A program made the position numbers and the translations under genes. A DNA stretch of 64,000 bases from Caldicoprobacter oshimai DSM 21659. Lineage in GTDB: Bacteria > Bacillota > Clostridia > Caldicoprobacterales > Caldicoprobacteraceae. A model generated the notes under the pieces. The model made no database searches. It saw nothing but the letters and a program-made list of their open reading frames with translations, and was not told the origin of the DNA. The stretch lies in NCBI GenBank assembly GCA_000526435.1, contig JAGB01000001.1, positions 806,001-870,000 of the forward strand, given 5' to 3'. Below are positions 58,578 to 64,000 of the stretch, in pieces; the stretch's first letter is position 1, and each line of letters starts with the position of its first letter.

Positions 58578-59864
58578 CTAATTCGGCAATATGATGGATA
58601 CGCTGCTGTGGTAATTTTCAAAAAACCTGTTGAAGTGGTCCTTGACCTGCCCATAGTTTATCTGCATCAGCCTCTCAATGTAATCAAATAGCCCTATATC
58701 CTTGAAAACCAATGACACAAACTGCACGCCAATGGTCTCCAGCGAGTTGAACATCCTTATATACTCCCCAATCTTCTTTTTCTTGATCCGGGAGAAATAC
58801 TCCACATCCCAGGGTTCCTTCTTGAGCCTCTCTATCTCCTGGTAAACCATATCCACAACCTTTTCAGGATTGGGCGACTCACCGCCCATTATGATATGCC
58901 CGTAATCCTTTTCTCCGGTATACTCGGCGCTAAAAGACAGATCAATCAATCCTTCCTCGTACAGTTTGCTGTAAAGGTCAGAGCTTTGCCCCACCAGCAT
59001 ATCCAGCATGATGTCATTGAGTATCATCTTATCGAGCAAAGCCTGGCCCCCCTGCCCTACCTGAGTGTCTTTGAAGCCCAGCATAAACAGCGGCCGGGGT
59101 ACCGGCAATTTATCCTTCACCATCTGGCTGGCCACCAGGGGAGGCTCATTGGGGTATATTCTCTTTATTTCCCCCTGTTTTGACACATTTTTATCCTTAA
59201 AATGGCGCTCCACCTGCTGTATAACTCTGTCGGCATCGATATCCCCTGTTACAAATAAAACCATGTTGGAAGGATGGTAAAAAGTCTCATAGCATTTGTA
59301 CAGCATTTCTTTGGTTATTCTCTGAATGGATTCCACTGTGCCGGCGATGTCGTTTTTTACAGGGTGATTCTGGTACAGCCCTTTGAGCAGGTTGAAGAAC
59401 ACGCGCCAGCTGGGATTGTCCTGATACATGACTATTTCCTGGGTAATAATGCCCTTTTCCTTTTCTACCGTCTGGTCAGTAAAATAAGGGGTGCCCACAA
59501 AATTGAGCAGTATATCCAAACACTCGTAAAAATTTCCAGTAGATGTAAAATGATAGGCCGTCATGTTAAAGCTGGTAAAGGCGTTGGGGCTGGCCCCCAG
59601 CTTTGAAAAAGCGTCAAACACGCTTCCTTCCTCCTGCTCAAACAGCTTGTGCTCCAGAAAATGTGCGATACCCTCCGGCACCTTTATGGGCTGGTTCTCC
59701 CCAGGTACGACAAACTGATTGTCATTGGAGCCGTAATTTGCCGCATAAATGGCAAACTGCTTTTGATAGCCCTCCTTGGGCAGCACGTACACGTTTAACC
59801 CGTTTTTTAGCTTTGAATGTATCAGCTTTTCGTTTAATACGTCGTTTTTAATTTCCTTTCTCAT
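58578..59864 (-). CDS. M16-family zinc peptidase, active-type
   Basis: The roughly 428-residue pitrilysin-type protein has the inverted zinc site HFLEH (H68-H72 if starting at 59864), in GIAHFLEHKLFEQEEGSVFD, with a downstream glutamate expected near residue 150. It matches the YmfH member of the YmfF/YmfH pair of Bacillus. The second M16 gene upstream lacks HxxEH, a common active/inactive heterodimer arrangement. Start TTG 59870 (closer to AGGGG) and ATG 59864 are both possible; it overlaps the upstream stop either way. Confidence 0.9.
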   Translation of the reverse strand: MRKEIKNDVLNEKLIHSKLKNGLNVYVLPKEGYQKQFAIYAANYGSNDNQFVVPGENQPIKVPEGIAHFLEHKLFEQEEGSVFDAFSKLGASPNAFTSFNMTAYHFTSTGNFYECLDILLNFVGTPYFTDQTVEKEKGIITQEIVMYQDNPSWRVFFNLLKGLYQNHPVKNDIAGTVESIQRITKEMLYKCYETFYHPSNMVLFVTGDIDADRVIQQVERHFKDKNVSKQGEIKRIYPNEPPLVASQMVKDKLPVPRPLFMLGFKDTQVGQGGQALLDKMILNDIMLDMLVGQSSDLYSKLYEEGLIDLSFSAEYTGEKDYGHIIMGGESPNPEKVVDMVYQEIERLKKEPWDVEYFSRIKKKKIGEYIRMFNSLETIGVQFVSLVFKDIGLFDYIERLMQINYGQVKDHFNRFFENYHSSVSIILPN

Positions 59865-61140
59865 GGACAATATATCCCCTCTTTCTATTTCTCAAAAAAT
59901 ATATGGTATCCAGCTTGACCTTACTGGAGATTTCCACCACTTGATCCATGGTAACACCCTTTATTTTTTCTATCAATTCCTCCAGCGTAACGTCGGAATC
60001 CATCACGCTGTTGCCAAGGTAATAGTCGATAAGCTGTGACGGCTGGTCCATGCTGCCTTTAAGCGAAGTGACCAGGGCATTGACGGCCCCTTCAAACTCC
60101 TGCTGCGTGATCTGGCCGCTTGCCATGGCATCCAGCTGTTCCATTATTATGTCCACCGTCTGCTGATACTTGTCCACATCAATACCAGCCCCAACGAACA
60201 TGAGGCCTTTGAATTTCTCCAGCCGGGCGAAAGCGTAATAAGCCAAGCTGGCCTTCTCCCTGACATTGATAAACAGCTTAGAATGAGGACCACCGCCCAG
60301 AATGCTGCTGTATACCAGCAGGGGAAAATATTCCTTGTCAGCGGCACTTATATTGGTTCTAAAGCCCATGGTAAGTTTGCCCTGATTCACGTCCATCTCC
60401 TCTGTAACCGTCTTAGGAACTACCTGCAGCTTTTTGTAGGTAGTCTTGGGTATTGTCTTCACCTGCTTTCTCTCCACTGAAAAGCTGCGTTCGAGCAGCA
60501 ATCTCACCTTGGCCGGGTCCACATCCCCCACCACAAACACGTCCAGCGGGCTGGTCTGCACGACATCGAGATACACGTTGTAAAGCCTGGCATCGTCCAG
60601 GTTCTCCAGTTCCTTTACATCACCAAACACATATCTGCTGTACTTTTCACCCTTGCACATCTCCTGAGCACATCTCTCCAGGCTGTACTGGATCTTGTCA
60701 TTGACCAATGACTTGATCCTGTTCTTCATGTTTTCCTTCTCTTGAGCTACATAGCTCTTTTTAAAGCCGCCATCTTCTAAAACGGGGCGGTTAATCACCC
60801 GGTTTAAAAAATAAAAAGCCTGTGCCAGTATCCCCTGCTCTGCTAGGTAATCGTCGTTTACCACTTCCATGGAAAAGCGCAGTATCTGCCTTTCTCCCTT
60901 TTTTTGCACTCCCACGTCAAACAAGGCGCCATACAGGCTCTCCAGGTGCCGTTCAATGTCCTTTAAGGTCTCGAAGCCCTCGCATCCTCGCTTTAGCACC
61001 GCTGGAATTAAAGCGTTGTAGGTATAGTCCTCATCCAGGTCCCTGTGGAAGCAAAAACTTATGGTGACGGTTTTAAATTTCTTGGTGGGTAGAACCCACA
61101 GCTTCACGCCCTTGTCTACATCCATGTTTTCAATCCGCAT
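59848..61140 (-). CDS. M16-family peptidase, non-catalytic-type partner
   Basis: The 430-residue M16 protein lacks a HxxEH site. Its N-terminus (KLWVLPTKKFKTVTISFCFH; ALIPAVLKRGCEGFETLKDI) aligns with the YmfF-like subunit. ATG at 61140 with AGGAGG seven bases upstream is preferred over a frame beginning at 61173. It overlaps the active-type gene by about 17 bp. The function in Clostridia is unknown; relatives are linked to processing of small peptides or sporulation-associated factors. Confidence 0.88.
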   Translation of the reverse strand: MRIENMDVDKGVKLWVLPTKKFKTVTISFCFHRDLDEDYTYNALIPAVLKRGCEGFETLKDIERHLESLYGALFDVGVQKKGERQILRFSMEVVNDDYLAEQGILAQAFYFLNRVINRPVLEDGGFKKSYVAQEKENMKNRIKSLVNDKIQYSLERCAQEMCKGEKYSRYVFGDVKELENLDDARLYNVYLDVVQTSPLDVFVVGDVDPAKVRLLLERSFSVERKQVKTIPKTTYKKLQVVPKTVTEEMDVNQGKLTMGFRTNISAADKEYFPLLVYSSILGGGPHSKLFINVREKASLAYYAFARLEKFKGLMFVGAGIDVDKYQQTVDIIMEQLDAMASGQITQQEFEGAVNALVTSLKGSMDQPSQLIDYYLGNSVMDSDVTLEELIEKIKGVTMDQVVEISSKVKLDTIYFLRNRKRGYIVHEKGN

Positions 61141-61268
61141 ATATTTACCTCCTGATTTGACGTAAATTCCCACAAAAAGAAAGCCACATTTTAAGCTTTA
61201 CTTTATATTTTCGCCTCCGGCCCAAAAAATCCTCTAAAAATTATTATTCTTAGGGAAAATTTTTCTAT

Positions 61269-61607
61269 ACCTTTTTTGTATTTGCCATTGTCGTGGTGGT
61301 TGAGAATTTGAATATAAAAGGGCTTGTGAGGACGAATCTTGCGAAACATATATTGGACAGTTTGTGGTCGAAGTTTTTGTATTATTTGTCTTACAAGGCA
61401 AAGTAGTATAACGGGTTGTTATTTGTTGCGGAAAGGACATTCCCGTCGTCGAAGGTATGCAGCAAACGCGGGCATTATTATGGTGAACTTAGACTATGGG
61501 AGCGGGTATGGGAATGTCCCGTATGCAAAAGCGTACATGACAGAGACAAGAATGCAGCCAAGAATTTAAGGGGATATAGCGCGGCTTTGATAAAAGGAGT
61601 AGGGTAG
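61269..61607 (+). pseudogene. TnpB (IS605 OrfB) pseudogene, N-terminus lost, in-frame stop
   Basis: The plus-strand frame reads [20 protein letters not shown], then [15 protein letters not shown], a TAG at 61404-61406 where a conserved Trp is expected, then YNGLLFVAERTFPSSKVCSK and ECPVCKSVHDRDKNAAKNLR to a stop at 61605. It contains the RuvC-II glutamate (EN), one half of the zinc finger (CSK..G...CPVC) and the RuvC-III aspartate (DRDKNA). The N-terminal two thirds are missing, so the RNA-guided nuclease is inactive. Confidence 0.88.
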
Positions 61608-61665
61608 GGACTACCCGAGTGGAGCTAACAGCAATCCTATCGGGTGAGGAACCCCGCCTGCGCAT
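61608..61665 (+). ncRNA. Omega-RNA / right-end remnant of the TnpB element
   Basis: Directly after the tnpB stop comes GGGACTACCCGAGTGGAGCT and CAGCAATCCTATCGGGTGAGG, which pair through ACCCGA/TCGGGT as in IS605 omega RNA. It is followed by AACCCCGCC and then foreign coding sequence, without the usual closing hairpin. Confidence 0.55.
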
Positions 61666-61943
61666 TTACTCGCTGGTGAGAAAAGGCAAAGGTTTGGTGG
61701 GAATGTTTAACGGATACTACAGAGACCCCGAGCGAACAAAGGAGGTGTGGCACGACGGCATAAATCGTGGCAAAGGGGTACAAACCGTTTCAGGAGCTCA
61801 TCGCAGAGCTGCAAGACCACGTAAAGAAGACCACCGCACCCTATAAATATCCCAGGATAATCGAATTTGTCGACGAATTTCCCAAAACCATCAGCGACAA
61901 AATACGCAGGGTGGAAATAAGGGAAAGGAATAGCAAGAAGTAG
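61665..61943 (+). pseudogene. Acyl-CoA synthetase pseudogene (AMP-binding family C-terminus)
   Basis: Two frames join to a remnant. The first reads VGMFNGYYRDPERTKEVWHD G, the A8-type motif of acyl/acetyl-CoA synthetases. After a deletion and frameshift the second gives [37 protein letters not shown] and KIRRVEIRE to a stop at 61943. The final SGKIRR-type motif has D in place of G. Roughly 60-70 residues between the two pieces are missing. Confidence 0.85.
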
Positions 61944-61953
61944 GTTCAAAAAT

Positions 61954-61993
61954 AAAAGGGATGTTCCTGGACTTGCCCAGGCACATCCCTTTT
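61954..61993. terminator. Bidirectional terminator after spoIVA
   Basis: AAAAGGGATGT / ACATCCCTTTT with an inner CCTGG/CCAGG pair. It overlaps the spoIVA stop codon by two bases. Confidence 0.85.
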
Positions 61994-63470
61994 ATAATAT
62001 TATACATATCAGTCCTCCGCTTCCCTCGTTTATGATTCTCTGCAGGGTTTCTTGAATCTTGAACTGAGCATCCTCGGGCATCCTCATCAGCTTGTTGGCC
62101 AGCCCTTCCTTGACCAGCTCATGCAGGGACTTGCCGAATATGTTGGTCTCCCATATCTTTGCAGGATCGTTTTCGAACTCCTCCAGCAGGTACCTTACCA
62201 GCTCCTCGCTCTGCCTCTCTGTACCCACAATGGGAGATACCTCGGTCTGAATGTCTACGCGTATGAAGTGCAAGGAAGGTGCACTGGCTTTAAGCCGCAC
62301 GCCAAACCGGCTGCCCTGTTTCACGATTTCAGGCTCTTCCAGCCTCAGCTCTTCCATAGAGGGCGGCACCACCCCATACCCCGTTTCCCGGACATCGCGC
62401 AGTGCGTTGGCAATTCGGTCATACTCCTTCTTGGCTATAGCCAGCTGCTTCATCAGGCCTATCAGCTGGTAATCACCTTCAATCTCATAGCCACACTCTT
62501 CGCCCAGCACCTTGTAAAACATGCCGGGCTTGACATCTATGTTGATGGCCACCTTCCCATTCCCCAGGTTTATATTGCTCACCCTGGGCGGCTCTATATG
62601 CTCCAGTTGCTCTTCTTGGCCACCAATCTTCTCTATGTCCCGCACCCTGTACACATCCTGGGTGATGCCCTTTACATATTCCAGTATGTATTTGACAAGC
62701 CAGTGGTCTTCATCAAGGCTCTGGACCCACTTGGGAACGTCGATCCGTATCTCGGTCAGCGGGAACTCAAACAGCACCGTGCTCAATATGTTATGTATGT
62801 CCTCTGTAGTAAGGTTTAACACATCAAGGGCCAGCACCGGCACGTCATATTTCTCCTCCAGGGCATCCCTCAACATAAGGGTCTCTTGGGCAGTAGGATT
62901 TTTTGAGTTGAGGATTATTATAAAGGGCTTGTTGAGCTCTTTGAGCTCCCTGACGACCCTTTCCTCGGCCTCCACATAGTTCACCCTGGGAATGTCTGTG
63001 ATGCTCCCGTCGGTGGTAACCACAAGGCCTATGGTTGAATGGTCGGTAATCACCTTTCTGGTGCCCAGCTCGGCCGCCTCTTCAAAAGGTATATCGTAGT
63101 CAAACCAGGGCGTGCGAACCATGCGCGGGCCGTCCCCCTCCATGTGCCCTATGGCTCCCTTGACCAGGTAGCCCACGCAGTCGACCATCCTCACCTTAAG
63201 ATTGGCGGTCCCCTTTATAGTAATCTCCACGGCCTCATTGGGAACAAACTTGGGTTGGGTGGTCATGATGGTGCGCCCTGTCCCGCTCTGAGGCAGCTCA
63301 TCCTTTGCGCGTTCCTTCTTAAACCCGTTTTCCATGTTTGGCAAAACCAGCAGTTCCATGATTTTCTTAATTAGCGTTGACTTGCCCGTTCGAACAGGCC
63401 CTACAACCCCTATGTATATATCGCCATCGGTTCGTTCAGCTATGTCCCGATACAAGTCAAATTTCTCCAT
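61992..63470 (-). CDS. spoIVA: Stage IV sporulation protein A
   Basis: The 492-residue coat-morphogenesis ATPase assembles on the forespore surface and forms the base for the coat. Its start, EKFDLYRDIAERTDGDIYIG, and the Walker A GPVRTGKST near residues 24-32 are highly conserved, and the C-terminus ends GGLICIIL. ATG at 63470 with AGGAGGGGG upstream is favoured over a 20-codon longer frame. The upstream DNA has a candidate SigE promoter. Its presence shows the organism belongs to an endospore-forming lineage. Confidence 0.97.
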   Translation of the reverse strand: MEKFDLYRDIAERTDGDIYIGVVGPVRTGKSTLIKKIMELLVLPNMENGFKKERAKDELPQSGTGRTIMTTQPKFVPNEAVEITIKGTANLKVRMVDCVGYLVKGAIGHMEGDGPRMVRTPWFDYDIPFEEAAELGTRKVITDHSTIGLVVTTDGSITDIPRVNYVEAEERVVRELKELNKPFIIILNSKNPTAQETLMLRDALEEKYDVPVLALDVLNLTTEDIHNILSTVLFEFPLTEIRIDVPKWVQSLDEDHWLVKYILEYVKGITQDVYRVRDIEKIGGQEEQLEHIEPPRVSNINLGNGKVAINIDVKPGMFYKVLGEECGYEIEGDYQLIGLMKQLAIAKKEYDRIANALRDVRETGYGVVPPSMEELRLEEPEIVKQGSRFGVRLKASAPSLHFIRVDIQTEVSPIVGTERQSEELVRYLLEEFENDPAKIWETNIFGKSLHELVKEGLANKLMRMPEDAQFKIQETLQRIINEGSGGLICIIL

Positions 63471-63589
63471 CCGTCCCCCTCCTTTTCTTCTTGGCATCGT
63501 CGATATATAACGCCGTGTAACTTCGCCCAACTTCGGCCGAATCGAAACATCGCCTCATCCAACAGCCGTCCAATCACGATTTTGCATTA

Positions 63590-63624
63590 GTAATATATAT
63601 TGGAGGGAGACAAAAAATATGACA
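63590..63624 (-). promoter_or_regulatory. Possible SigE promoter of spoIVA
   Basis: On the minus strand GTCATATT (63623-63616) and an AT-rich CAATATATAT block (about 63602-63593) resemble a SigE -35/-10 arrangement. The -10 match is poor. SigE control of spoIVA is known in Bacillus. Confidence 0.35.
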
Positions 63625-63658
63625 AGTAGTCAAAAAAATGGCATTCCATCAAGGTGCA

Positions 63659-64000
63659 TTACCATTTTATGTCCATACTGCTTACCACTTCTTCTATCTC
63701 ATGGGTCTTGCTTCTCAACATCAGCTCGGTCACCGCTTCTTTGGGGTCCTTGCCCTCGAACAGCACATGATAGAGCTGTTCTGTTATAGGCATTGAGACA
63801 CCGTGCTTCTTTGCCAGCTGATAAGCCGCTTTGCATGTAGTGACCCCTTCCACCACCATTCCAATGCTGTCCAACACCTCGTCAAGAGGTCTGCCCTGGC
63901 CTATGAGAATCCCGGCCCTTCTATTGCGGCTGTGCATGCTGGTACACGTCACTACCAGATCTCCTATGCCGGCCAGACCGGCAAACGTCAAAGGATGAGC
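63659..64000 (-). CDS. gpsA: NAD(P)+ glycerol-3-phosphate dehydrogenase, C-terminal part
   Basis: The C-terminal part of Gps[21 protein letters not shown]-type motif (the D is in the catalytic region), [20 protein letters not shown] and [20 protein letters not shown]. It makes sn-glycerol-3-phosphate for phospholipids, the reverse direction of the GlpA-type oxidation at the other end of the window. The 5' end lies beyond the window. gpsA commonly precedes spoIVA in Firmicutes. Confidence 0.95.
   Translation of the reverse strand, partial: AHPLTFAGLAGIGDLVVTCTSMHSRNRRAGILIGQGRPLDEVLDSIGMVVEGVTTCKAAYQLAKKHGVSMPITEQLYHVLFEGKDPKEAVTELMLRSKTHEIEEVVSSMDIKW

Overview
The window reads as a chromosomal segment of a spore-forming anaerobic member of the Firmicutes (class Clostridia). 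The evidence is spoIVA, Gram-positive type ribosome-binding sites and promoters, an Lgt / M16-peptidase-pair neighbourhood, BceRSAB-type antibiotic-response genes, and a three-gene glycerol-3-phosphate oxidation operon of the kind known from Clostridia and Thermotoga. The species cannot be fixed from sequence alone. Most genes lie on the minus strand.

Layout. 0.2-6.2 kb: a degV gene, a zinc-ribbon protein, a glpA-like / NAD(FAD) dehydrogenase / DUF1667 operon behind a promoter and an attenuator-type leader, and an F420-ligase-like gene. 6.3-30.4 kb: one very large minus-strand carbohydrate locus. It encodes two solute-binding proteins (one fused to a large sugar-binding-like N-terminus), two permease pairs separated by an exported NHL/TPR protein, a Yip1 membrane protein and a large exported DUF5696-like protein, then a CBM9-like protein, a transglutaminase-like protein that resembles peptide:N-glycanase around its catalytic Cys/His, a GntR/LacI hybrid regulator, and cytoplasmic GH18, two GH29 and GH35 enzymes. 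No ABC ATPase is encoded there. The locus ends in a candidate structured RNA. The simplest reading is uptake of fucose-, galactose- and GlcNAc-containing glycans (or glycopeptides) followed by intracellular breakdown.

31-38.4 kb: a complete branched-chain amino-acid type ABC operon (livK-H-M-G-F) with a CBS-ACT gene, and a divergent guanine/hypoxanthine permease. 38.4-48.7 kb: a Bce-type peptide-antibiotic ABC transporter and its two-component system. They are now separated by a 4.6-kb block holding a second ABC exporter, membrane proteins and a small exported protein with a start-proximal frameshift; a decayed copy of part of the histidine kinase lies at the far side of the block. 48.9-54.5 kb: an rRNA methyltransferase, a six-gene tRNA cluster, an ABC1-family kinase with a phasin-like partner, and a small graveyard (truncated TIGR04076-like, activase, Mrr-like and tRNA-Leu remnants and two omega-RNA-like repeats) leading to two further tRNAs.

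54.9-64 kb: acetamidase/formamidase, isochorismatase-family hydrolase, a small membrane protein, a thiamine-binding protein, lgt, two M16 peptidases, a broken TnpB with a broken acyl-CoA synthetase, spoIVA and the end of gpsA. The most promising undescribed system is the 17-30 kb double-permease / NHL / Yip1 / DUF5696 transport module and its coupled intracellular glycan degradation genes.
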